From positions 434,001-498,000 of the forward strand of contig OW285195.1 in assembly GCA_935421135.1 (NCBI GenBank): a stretch of 64,000 nucleotides of DNA, in the 5' to 3' direction. The position numbers were made by a program, and so were the translations under genes. Origin of the DNA: Bugulina stolonifera. Taxonomy: Eukaryota; Bryozoa; Gymnolaemata; Cheilostomatida; Bugulidae. The notes beneath the pieces are model-generated. The model was not told the origin of the DNA, searched no databases, and worked only from the letters and a program-made list of their open reading frames with translations. This document shows, in pieces, positions 52,681 to 64,000 of this stretch (position 1 is its first letter; each line of letters opens with the position of its first letter).

Positions 52681-54010
52681 GGTATTGATGCATAGAGTAC
52701 TTTTTATGCATAGAATGCATAGAATACATTTATCACAAAGAATGCATTCTATGCACTCTATGCAACCCATGTAATCTATGCATTCTATGCATAGAATACA
52801 TAGATTGCATTCGATGCATTCTATGCATGAAATACATAGAAGACATAGAAGACATAGAAAGCATAGAATGCGTTCCATGTAATCTATGCACTCTATGCAT
52901 AGAATACATAGACTGCATTCTATGCATAGAATACATTGATCACATAGAATGCATTCTGTGCACTTTATGCATTCAATGTAACCTATGCATTCTATGCATA
53001 GAATACATAGATTGCATTCTATGCATTCTATGCATTCTATGCATAGAATACATAGAATACATTGAAGACATAGAATGCATAAAATGTGTCCATGTAATCT
53101 ATGCACTCTATGCATAGAATACATAGATTGCATTCTATGCATTCGATGCATAGAATACATAGAATACATTGATTACGTAGAAGGCATTGTATGTAATCAA
53201 TATATTTTATGCATTCTATGCATAGAATACATAGATTGCATTCTATGCATAGAATATATTGATCACATAGAATGCATTCTATGCAGTCTATACATTCCAT
53301 GTAATCTATGCGTTCTATGCATAGAATACATTCTATGCACTCTATGCATTCCATGTAATCTATGCGTTCTATGCATGGAATGCATAAAATACATTGATTA
53401 CATAGAAGGCATTGTATGTAATCAATGTATTTTATGCATTCTATGCATAGAATACATAGATTGCATTCTATGCATAGAATATATTGATCACATAGAATGC
53501 ATTCTATGCACTCTATACATTCCATGTAATCTATGCGTTCTATGCATAGAATACATTCTATGCACTCTATGCATTCCATGTAATCTATGCACTCTATGCA
53601 TAGAATACATAGATTGCAGTCTATGCATTCTATGCATTCTATGCATAGAATACATAGAAGACATAGGATGCATTAGGTGAATAGAATACTTATAATTCTA
53701 TATCTTCCATGTATTCTATGCATCATTCTATGCATATAATACATAGATTGCATTCTATGCATCCGATGCATAGAATACATAGAATACATAGAATGCATTG
53801 TATGTAATCAATGTATTTTATGCATTCTATGCATAGAATACATAGATTGCATTCTATGCATGGAATACATTGAATACATCGAATGCATTCTTTGCATTAT
53901 ATGCATTGAATGCATAGAATGCATAGGATGCATAGGGCCCATTCTATGCATTCTATGTATTCTATGCATAGAATACATAATGTAGATTACATTCTATGCA
54001 TTCTATGCAT
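52681..54010. repeat. Sub-repeat d, truncated on the right
   Basis: It matches d through the GGGCCC site (53935) and the TAATGTAGATTACATTC stretch, then switches to block IV-type sequence. About 200 bp of the sub-repeat are missing. Confidence 0.82.
53935..53940. repeat. GGGCCC marker site, copy 4
   Basis: It lies in the truncated d of copy 3, shortly before the sequence switches to block IV. The site-to-site distance of 5,767 bp confirms the higher-order period. Confidence 0.85.
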
Positions 54011-57000
54011 AGAATACATAGAAGACATAGAATGCATTATGTGCATAGAATACTTATAATTCTATATCTTCCATGTGTTCTATGCATCATTCTATGCATA
54101 GAATACATAGATTGCATTCTATGCATAGAATATATTGATCACATAGAATGCATTCTATGCACTCTATACATTCCATGTAATCTATGCATTCTATGCATAG
54201 AATACATTCTATGCACTCTATGCATTCCATGTAATCTATGCGTTCTATGCATAGAATACATAGAATACATTGATTACATAGAAGGCATTGTATGTAATCA
54301 ATGTATTTTATGCATTCTATGCATAGAATACATAGATTGCATTCTATGCGTAGAATACATTGATCACATAGAATGCATTCTGTGCACTCTATGCATTCAA
54401 TGTAACCTATGCATTCTATGCATAGAATACATAGATTGCATTCTATGCATTCTATGCATTCTATGCATTCTATGCATAGAATACATAGAAGACATAGAAT
54501 GCATAAAATGCGTTCCATGTAATCTATGCACTCTATGCATAGAATACATAGAACTCTATGTGTTCTATGTATTCTATGCATTATATGCATGAAATATACA
54601 GAATACATTGGTTGCATTCTATGCACTCTATGCATTCCTTGTAATCTATGCATTCTATGTATTCTATGGTATTGATGCATAGAATACCTTTTTATGCATA
54701 GAATGCATAAAATACATTTATCACAAAGAATGCATTCTATGCACTCTATGCATCCCATGTAATCTATGCATTCTATGCATAGAATACATAAATTGCATTC
54801 TATGCATTCTATGCATGAAATACATAGAAGACATAGAAGACATAGAATGCATAGAATGCGTTCCATGTTATCTATGCACTCTATGCATAGAGTACATATA
54901 TTGCATTCTATGCATTCGATGCATAGAATACATAGAATACATTGATTACATAGAAGGCATTGTATGTGGTCAATGTATTTTATGCACTCTATGCATAGAA
55001 TACATAGATTGCATTCTATGCGTAGAATACATTGATCACATAGAATGCATTCTGTGCACTCTATGCATTCAATGTAACCTATGCATTCTATGCATAGAAT
55101 ACATAGATTGCATTCTATGCATTCTATGCATTCTATGCATAGAATACATAGAATACATAGAAGACATAGAATGCATAAAATGCGTTCCATGTAATCTATG
55201 CACTCTATGCATAGAATACATAGAACTCTATGTCTTCTATGTATTCTATGCACTGTATGCATAGAATACGTAGATCGCATTCTATGCATAGAATATATTG
55301 ATCACATGGAATGCATTCTGTGCACTCTATACATTCCATATAATCTATGCGTTCTATGCATAGAATACATTCTATGCACTATATGCATTCCATGTAATCT
55401 ATGCGTTCTATGCATAGAATACATAGATTGCATTCTATGCATTCTATGCATTCTATGCATAGAATACATAGAAGACATAGAATGCATAAAATGCGTTCCA
55501 TGTAATCTATGCACTCTATGCATAGAATACATAGAACTCTATGTCTTCTATGTATTCTATGCATTCTATGCATGGAATATATAGAATACATAGGTTGCAT
55601 TCCATGCACTCTATACATTCCATGTAATCTATGCGTTCTATGCATAGAATACATTCTATGCATTCCATGTAATCTATGCGTTCTATGCATAGAATACATA
55701 GATTGCATTCTATGCATCCGATGCATAGAATACATAGAAGACAAAGAATGCATAAAATGTGTCCATGTAATCTGTGCACTCTATAGAATGCATTATGTGC
55801 ATAGAATACTTATAATTCTATATCTTCCATGTGTTCTATGCATCATTCTATGCATAGAATACATAGATTGCATTCTATGCGTCCGATGCATAGAATACAT
55901 AGAATACATAGAATGCATTGTATGTAATCAATGTATTTTATGCAATCTATGCATAGAATACATCGATTGCATTCTATGCATAGAATGCATTGATCACATA
56001 GAATGCATTCTGTGCACTCTATGCATTCAATGTAACCTATGCATTCTATGCATAGAATACATAGATTGCATTCTATGCATTCTATGCATTCTATGCATAG
56101 AATACATAGAATACATAGAAGACATAGAATGCATAAAATGCGTTCCACGTAATCTATGCACTCTATGCATAGAATACATAGAACTCTATGTCTTCTATGT
56201 ATTCTATGCATTCTATGCATGGAATATATGGAATACATAGGTTGCATTCTATGCACTCTATGCATTCCTTGTAATCTATGCATTCTATGTATTCTATGGT
56301 ATTGATGCATAGAGTACTTTTTATGCATAGAATGCATAGAATACATTTATCACAAAGAATGCATTCTATGCACTCTATGCATCCCATGTAATCTATGCAT
56401 TTTATGCGTAGAATACATAGATTGCATTCGATGCATTCTATGCATGAAATACATAGAAGACATAGAAGACATAGAATGCATAGAATGCGTTCCATGTAAT
56501 CTATGCACTCTATGCATAGAATACATAGATTGCATTCTATGCATTCGATGCATAGAATACATAGAATACATTGATTACATAGAAGGCATTGTATGTAATC
56601 AATGTGTTTTATGCATTCTATGCATAGAATACATAGATTGCATTCTATGCATAGAATATATTGATCACATAGAATGCGTTCTATGCACTATATACATTCC
56701 ATGTAATCTATGCGTTCTATGCATAGAATACATTCTATGCACTCTATGCATACCATGTAATCTATGCGTTCTATGCATAGAATAAATAGAATACATTGAT
56801 TACATAGAAGGCATTGTATGTAATCAATGTATTTTATGCATTCTATGCATAGAATACATAGATTGCATTCTATGCATAGAATATATTGATCACATAGAAT
56901 GCATTCTGTGCACTCTATACATTCCATGTAATCTATGCGTTCTATGCATGGAATACATTCTATGCACTATATGCATTCCATGTAATCTATGCGTTCTATG

Positions 57001-57090
57001 CATAGAATACATAGATTGCATTTTATGCATTCTATGCATTCTATGCATGGAATACATAGAAGACATAGAATGCATTATGTGCATAGAATA
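54011..57090. repeat. Block IV segment resembling 2.77-kb unit 4
   Basis: AT-rich motif 54053, B landmark 54668, motif 55809 and A landmark 56298 follow the order of 20844, 21459, 22609 and 23098. The B-to-A interval is 1,630 versus 1,639 bp. Confidence 0.72.
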
Positions 57091-60000
57091 CTTATAATTC
57101 TATATCTCCCATGTGTTCTATGCATCATTCTATGCATAGAATACATAGATTGCATTCTATGCATAGAATATATTGATCACATAGAATGCATTCTATGCAC
57201 TCTATACATTCCATGTAATCTATGCATTCTATGCATAGAATACATTCTATGCACTCTATGCATTCCATGTAATCTATGCGTTCTATGCATAGAATACATA
57301 GAATACATTGATTACATAGAAGGCATTGTATGTAATCAATGTATTTTATGCATTCTATGCATAGAATACATAGATTGCATTCTATGCGTAGAATACATTG
57401 ATCACATAGAATGCATTCTGTGCACTCTATGCATTCAATGTAACCTATGCATTCTATGCATAGAATACATAGATTGCATTCTATGCATTCTATGCATTCT
57501 ATGCATTCTATGCATAGAATACATAGAATACATAGAAGACATAGAATGCATAAAATGCGTTCCATGTAATCTATGCACTCTATGCATAGAATACATAGAA
57601 CTCTATGTGTTCTATGTATTCTATGCATTCTATGCATGGAATATACAGAATACATAGGTTGCATTCTATGCACTCTATGCATTCCTTGTAATCTATGCAT
57701 TCTATGTATTCTATGGTATTGATGCATAGAATACCTTTTTATGCATAGAATGCATAAAATACATTTATCACAAAGAATGCATTCTATGCACTCTATGCAT
57801 CCCATGTAATCTATGCATTCTATGCATAGAATACATAAATTGCATTCTATGCATTCGATGCATAGAATACATAGAATACATTGATTACATAGAAGGCATT
57901 GTATGTGGTCAATGTATTTTATGCATTCTATGCATAGAATACATAGATTGCATTCTATGCGTAGAATACATTGATCACATAGAATGCATTCTGTGCACTC
58001 TATGCATTCAATGTAACCTATGCATTCTATGCATAGAATACATAGATTGCATTCTATGCATTCTATGCATTCTATGCATAGAATACATAGAATACATAGA
58101 AGACATAGAATGCATAAAATGCGTTCCATGTAATCTATGCACTCTATGCATAGAATACATAGAACTCTATGTCTTCTATGTATTCTATGCACTGTATGCA
58201 TAGAATACGTAGATCGCATTCTATGCATAGAATATATTGATCACATGGAATGCATTCTGTGCACTCTATACATTCCATATAATCTATGCGTTCTATGCAT
58301 AGAATACATTCTATGCACTATATGCATTCCATGTAATCTATGCGTTCTATGCATAGAATACATAGATTGCATTCTATGCATTCTATGCATTCTATGCATA
58401 GAATACATAGAAGACATAGAATGCATAAAATGCGTTCCATGTAATCTATGCACTCTATGCATAGAATACATAGAACTCTATGTCTTCTATGTATTCTATG
58501 CATTCTATGCATGGAATATATAGAATACATAGGTTGCATTCCATGCACTCTATACATTCCATGTAATCTATGCGTTCTATGCATAGAATACATTCTATGC
58601 ATTCCATGTAATCTATGCGTTCTATGCATAGAATACATAGATTGCATTCTATGCATCCGATGCATAGAATACATAGAAGACAAAGAATGCATAAAATGTG
58701 TCCATGTAATCTGTGCACTCTATAGAATGCATTATGTGCATAGAATACTTATAATTCTATATCTTCCATGTGTTCTATGCATCATTCTATGCATAGAATA
58801 CATAGATTGCATTCTATGCGTCCGATGCATAGAATACATAGAATACATAGAATGCATTGTATGTAATCAATGTATTTTATGCAATCTATGCATAGAATAC
58901 ATCGATTGCATTCTATGCATAGAATGCATTGATCACATAGAATGCATTCTGTGCACTCTATGCATTCAATGTAACCTATGCATTCTATGCATAGAATACA
59001 TAGAGTGCATTCTATGCATTCTATGCATTCTATGCATAGAATACATAGAATACATAGAAGACATAGAATGCATAAAATGCGTTCCACGTAATCTATGCAC
59101 TCTATGCATAGAATACATAGAACTCTATGTCTTCTATGTATTCTATGCATTCTATGCATGGAATATATGGAATACATAGGTTGCATTCTATGCACTCTAT
59201 GCATTCCTTGTAATCTATGCATTCTATGTATTCTATGGTATTGATGCATAGAGTACTTTTTATGCATAGAATGCATAGAATACATTTATCACAAAGAATG
59301 CATTCTATGCACTCTATGCATCCCATGTAATCTATGCATTTTATGCGTAGAATACATAGATTGCATTCTATGCATAGAATATATTGATCACATAGAATGC
59401 ATTCTATGCACTCTATACATTCCATGTAATCTATGCATTCTATGCATAGAATACATTCTATGCACTCTATGCATTCCATGTAATCTATGCGTTCTATGCA
59501 TAGAATACATAGAATACATTGATTACATAGAAGGCATTGTATGTAATCAATGTATTTTATGCATTCTATGCATAGAATACATAGATTGCATTCTATGCGT
59601 AGAATACATTGATCACATAGAATGCATTCTGTGCACTCTATGCATTCAATGTAACCTATGCATTCTATGCATAGAATACATAGATTGCATTCTATGCATT
59701 CTATGCATTCTATGCATTCTATGCATAGAATACATAGAATACATAGAAGACATAGAATGCATAAAATGCGTTCCATGTAATCTATGCACTCTATGCATAG
59801 AATACATAGAACTCTATGTGTTCTATGTATTCTATGCATTCTATGCATGGAATATACAGAATACATAGGTTGCATTCTATGCACTCTATGCATTCCTTGT
59901 AATCTATGCATTCTATGTATTCTATGGTATTGATGCATAGAATACCTTTTTATGCATAGAATGCATAAAATACATTTATCACAAAGAATGCATTCTATGC

Positions 60001-60390
60001 ACTCTATGCATCCCATGTAATCTATGCATTCTATGCATAGAATACATAAATTGCATTCTATGCATTCTATGCATGAAATACATAGAAGACATAGAAGACA
60101 TAGAATGCATAGAATGCGTTCCATGTTATCTATGCACTCTATGCATAGAATACATATATTGCATTCTATGCATTCGATGCATAGAATACATAGAATACAT
60201 TGATTACATAGAAGGCATTGTATGTGGTCAATGTATTTTATGCATTCTATGCATAGAATACATAGATTGCATTCTATGCGTAGAATACATTGATCACATA
60301 GAATGCATTCTGTGCACTCTATGCATTCAATGTAACCTATGCATTCTATGCATAGAATACATAGATTGCATTCTATGCATTCTATGCATA
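57091..60390. repeat. Block IV mosaic segment
   Basis: It opens with the TATATCTCCC variant (57091) and carries a B landmark at 57715, motif 58748, an A landmark at 59237 and a B landmark at 59926. The interval between the last two is only 689 bp: just after the A landmark (near 59,360) the sequence jumps into the part that precedes a B landmark. It is a recombinant of known pieces, and I see no foreign sequence in it. Confidence 0.65.
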
Positions 60391-63300
60391 GAAAACATAG
60401 AATACATTGATTACATAGAAGGCATTGTATGTAATCAATGTATTTTATGCATTCTATACATAGAATACATAGATTGCATTCTATGCATAGAATATATTCA
60501 TTACATAGAATGCATTCTATGCACTATATACATTCCATGTAATCTATGCGTTCTATGCATAGAATACATTCTATGCACTCTATGCATACCATGTAATCTA
60601 TGCGTTCTATGCATAGAATAAATAGAATACATTGATTACATAGAAGGCATTGTATGTAATCAATGTATTTTATGCATTCTATGCATAGAATACATAGATT
60701 GCATTCTATGCATAGAATATATTGATCACATAGAATGCATTCTGTGCACTCTATACATTCCATGTAATCTATGCGTTCTATGCATGGAATACATTCTATG
60801 CACTATATGCGTTCCATGTAATCTATGCGTTCTATGCATAGACTACATAGATTGCATTTTATGCATTCTATGCATTCTATGCATAGAATACATAGAAGAC
60901 ATAGAATGCATTATGTGCATAGAATACTTATAATTCTATATCTCCCATGTGTTCTACGCATCATTCTATGCATAGAATACATAGATTGCATTCTATGCAT
61001 AGAATATATTGATCACATAGAATGCATTCTATGCACTATACATTCCATGTAATCTATGCATTCTATGCATAGAATACATTCTATGCACTCTATGCATTCC
61101 ATGTAATCTATGCGTTCTATGCATAGAATACATATAATACATTGATTACATAGAAGGCATTGTATGTAATCAATGTATTTTATGCATTCTATGCATAGAA
61201 TACATAGATTGCATTCTATGCGTAGAATACATTGATCACATAGAATGCATTCTGTGCACTCTATGCATTCAATGTAACCTATGCATTCTATGCATAGAAT
61301 ACATAGATTGCATTCTATGCATTCTATGCATTCTATGCATAGAATACATAGAATACATAGAAGACATAGAATGCATAAAATGCGTTCCATGTAATCTATG
61401 CACTCTATGCATAGAATACATAGAACTCTATGTGTTCTATGTATTCTATGCATTCTATGCATGGAATATACAAAATACATTGGTTGCATTCTATGCACTC
61501 TATGCATTCCTTGTAATCTATGCATTCTATGTATTCTATGGTATTGATGCATAGAATACCTTTTTATGCATAGAATGCATAAAATACATTTATCACAAAG
61601 AATGCATTCTATGCACTCTATGCATCCCATGTAATCTATGCATTCTATGCATAGAATACATAAATTGCATTCTATGCATTCTATGCATGAAATACATAGA
61701 AGACATAGAAGACATAGAATGCATAGAATGCGTTCCATGTTATCTATGCACTCTATGCATAGAATACATATATTGCATTCTATGCATTCGATGCATAGAA
61801 TACATAGAATACATTGATTACATAGAAGGCATTGTATGTGTTCAATGTATTTTATGCATTCTATGCATAGAATACATAGATTGCATTCTATGCGTAGAAT
61901 ACATTGATCACATAGAATGCATTCTGTGCACTCTATGCATTCAATGTAACCTATGCATTCTATGCATAGAATACATAGATTGCACTCTATGCATTCTATG
62001 CATTCTATGCATAGAATACATAGAATACATAGAAGACATAGAATGCATAAAATGCGTTCCATGTAATCTATGCACTCTATGCATAGAATACATAGAACTC
62101 TATGTCTTCTATGTATTCTATGCACTGTATGCATAGAATACGTAGATCGCATTCTATGCATAGAATATATTGATCACATGGAATGCATTCTGTGCACTCT
62201 ATACATTCCATATAATCTATGCGTTCTATGCATAGAATACATTCTATGCACTATATGCATTCCATGTAATCTATGCGTTCTATGCATAGAATACATAGAT
62301 TGCATTCTATGCATAGAATACATAGAATGCATAGAATGCATAAAATGCGTTCCATGTAATCTATGCACTCTATGCATAGAATACATAGAACTCTATGTCT
62401 TCTATGTATTCTATGCATTCTATGCATGGAATATATAGAATACATAGGTTGCATTCCATGCACTCTATACATTCCATGTAATCTATGCGTTCTATGCATA
62501 GAATACATAGATTGCATTCTATGCATAGAATATATTGATCACATAGAATGCATTCTGTGCACTCTATACATTCCATGTAATCTATGCGTTCTATGCATGG
62601 AATACATTCTATGCACTATATGCGTTCCATGTAATCTATGCGTTCTATGCATAGAATACATAGATTGCATTTTATGCATTCTATGCATTCTATGCATAGA
62701 ATACATAGAAGACATAGAATGCATTATGTGCATAGAATACTTATAATTCTATATCTTCCATGTGTTCTATGCATCATTCTATGCATAGAATACATAGATT
62801 GCATTCTATGCATAGAATATATTGATCACATAGAATGCATTCTATGCACTCTATACATTCCATGTAATCTATGCATTCTATGCATAGAATACATTCTATG
62901 CACTCTATGCATTCCATGTAATCTATGCGTTCTATGCATAGAATACATAGAATACATTGATTACATAGAAGGCATTGTATGTAATCAATGTATTTTATGC
63001 ATTCTATGCATAGAATACATAGATTGCATTCTATGCGTAGAATACATTGATCACATAGAATGCATTCTGTGCACTCTATGCATTCAATGTAACCTATGCA
63101 TTCTATGCATAGAATACATAGATTGCATTCTATGCATTCTATGCATTCTATGCATTCTATGCATAGAATACATAGAATACATAGAAGACATAGAATGCAT
63201 AAAATGCGTTCCATGTAATCTATGCACTCTATGCATAGAATACATAGAACTCTATGTGTTCTATGTATTCTATGCATTCTATGCATGAAATATACAGAAT

Positions 63301-63819
63301 ACATTGGTTGCATTCTATGCACTCTATGCATTCCTTGTAATCTATGCATTCTATGTATTCTATGGTATTGATGCATAGAATACCTTTTTATGCATAGAAT
63401 GCATAAAATACATTTATCACAAAGAATGCATTCTATGCACTCTATGCATCCCATGTAATCTATGCATTCTATGCATAGAATACATAAATTGCATTCTATG
63501 CATTCTATGCATGAAATACATAGAAGACATAGAAGACATAGAATGCATAGAATGCGTTCCATGTTATCTATGCACTCTATGCATAGAATACATATATTGC
63601 ATTCTATGCATTCGATGCATAGAATACATAGAATACATTGATTACATAGAAGGCATTGTATGTGGTCAATGTATTTTATGCATTCTATGCATAGAATACA
63701 TAGATTGCATTCTATGCGTAGAATACATTGATCACATAGAATGCATTCTGTGCACTCTATGCATTCAATGTAACCTATGCATTCTATGCATAGAATACAT
63801 AGATTGCATTCTATGCATA
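60391..63819. repeat. 3,429-bp unit bounded by a GAAAACATAG variant
   Basis: The variant monomer GAAAACATAG occurs at 60391 and 63820, followed both times by the private changes CATTCTATACATAG and ATATATTCATTACATAG. Between them are motif 60927 (CTCCC variant), B landmark 61540, motif 62740 and B landmark 63364. The second copy runs off the window end. Confidence 0.75.
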
Positions 63820-64000
63820 GAAAACATAGAATACATTGATTACATAGAAGGCATTGTATGTAATCAATGTATTTTATGCATTCTATACATAGAATACATA
63901 GATTGCATTCTATGCATAGAATATATTCATTACATAGAATGCATTCTATGCACTATATACATTCCATGTAATCTATGCGTTCTATGCATAGAATACATTC

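Larger units (their letters stand above)
32051..54010. repeat. Block III: A-form array of the 5.77-kb family
   Basis: All fifteen GGTATTGATG landmarks are A form. Spacings from 33260 are 796, 1462, 787, 1462, 1980, 1980, 931, 796, 1462, 1998, 1529, 796, 1462 and 1980 bp. Three of the window's four GGGCCC sites lie here. The block begins inside a 1529-type sub-repeat and ends inside another at about 53,994-54,021, where it returns to block II-like sequence. It is more regular than block I and carries the best tandem pair of the 5.77-kb repeat. Confidence 0.85.
48443..54010. repeat. 5.77-kb higher-order repeat, copy 3 (3' truncated)
   Basis: Sub-repeats a (796), b (1462) and c (1980) are complete and d is cut after about 1.33 kb. 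The GGGCCC site at 53935 is in its usual place, 1254 bp into d. The sequence then switches to block IV within shared monomers at about 53,994-54,021, so about 200 bp of the unit are missing. Confidence 0.86.
1..64000. repeat. 9-bp palindrome-ended satellite array (whole window)
   Basis: The whole window resolves into 9-bp units, mainly CATTCTATG and its reverse complement CATAGAATG, with variants such as CATAGAATA, CATAGATTG, CATTCCATG, TAATCTATG, CACTCTATG and CATAGAAGA. Both orientations alternate in an irregular order that is reproduced from copy to copy. Unit ends are mutually complementary (CAT and ATG), so direct and inverted junctions look the same (ATGCAT), and 16-bp palindromes such as ATTCTATGCATAGAAT recur throughout. 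No stretch of more than a few tens of bases departs from this pattern, so no gene, transposon or unique spacer is present. This organisation is typical of eukaryotic heterochromatic satellites. The array runs off both ends of the window. Confidence 0.97.
54011..64000. repeat. Block IV: mixed A/B-form array, open at right end
   Basis: B-form landmarks lie at 54668, 57715, 59926, 61540 and 63364, and A-form ones at 56298 and 59237. The left part (54,011 to about 57,090) resembles block II units such as 20,844-23,783. The stretch of about 60,400-62,160 matches block II near 26,440-28,070 and shares its private variants (CATAGACTACATAG, TTCTACGCATC). The array continues past the window end. Confidence 0.82.

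Noticed and set aside
10930..54021. Block junctions as assembly chimeras
   Set aside because: Not excluded, but not preferred. The joins fall within shared monomers, as real exchange predicts, and similar joins recur inside amplified units (the 309-bp pair at 25605 and 28617), which shows that such joins do exist in the genome. Spanning reads would decide.
1..64000. CRISPR array
   Set aside because: The repeated element is 9 bp without unique spacers of constant length. All intervening sequence is the same monomer, and no cas-like gene is present.
1..64000. Telomeric repeat tract
   Set aside because: No TTAGGG, TTAGG, TTTAGGG or similar G-rich strand bias. Both strands have nearly equal G and C and the orientation is mixed.
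1..64000. ATGCAT as octamer-like or RY (CATGCA) regulatory sites
   Set aside because: ATGCAT arises automatically at each ATG|CAT junction, so its frequency carries no regulatory information.
1..64000. Ribosomal DNA spacer or other gene-associated tandem array
   Set aside because: No rRNA-like sequence anywhere, and none of the higher-order units contains a non-satellite portion.

Overview
The window is satellite DNA from end to end. I found no gene, RNA gene, mobile element or unique sequence in 64 kb. The monomer is 9 bp, CATTCTATG, with its reverse complement CATAGAATG and single-base variants, laid head to tail in a fixed but irregular mixture of both orientations. Each monomer starts with CAT and ends with ATG (or ATA), so it is dyad-symmetric except for its central triplet (TCT or AGA). 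Every ATG|CAT junction is therefore an ATGCAT palindrome whichever way the neighbours point. About one base in three is G or C, and the strands are almost equal in composition. Long arrays of this kind with layered higher-order repeats are typical of eukaryotic constitutive heterochromatin (centromere or pericentromere, subtelomere, sex or B chromosome). Nothing here identifies the species.

Two by-eye landmarks reveal the large-scale order: a 20-bp AT-rich motif (CTTATAATTCTATATCTTCC, 47 copies counted) and GGTATTGATGCATAG (43 copies). The second has an A form (GAGTAC then TTTTT) and a B form (GAATACC then TTTTT, one extra C). Together they divide the window into four blocks. Block I (1 to about 10,940) and block III (about 32,050 to 54,010) carry only the A form and are built from four sub-repeats of 796, 1462, 1980 and 1529 bp. 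In order these make a 5,767-bp higher-order repeat of about 640 monomers. It is complete at 4156-9922 and 42658-48442 and truncated at 48443 to about 54010. Blocks II (about 10,940-32,050) and IV (about 54,010 to the end) mix A and B forms in different higher-order families: units of about 2.77 kb (11026-20236), about 3.05 kb (23783-29887) and 3.43 kb (60391-63819). Blocks meet at monomers common to both sides, as expected of unequal exchange.

The most notable structure is a recurrent 40-bp imperfect palindrome, CATTGATTACATA / 10-bp spacer / TATGTAATCAATG. In three places (876-915, 1101-1140, 5329-5368) the spacer lies in the opposite orientation. One of these is an exact 66-bp inversion relative to a sister copy exactly 39,140 bp away. 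The other two look like foldback conversion or recombinants.

Open reading frames cover both strands, up to 496 codons. They follow from a 9-bp unit that lacks stops in most frames, and I call none of them genes.
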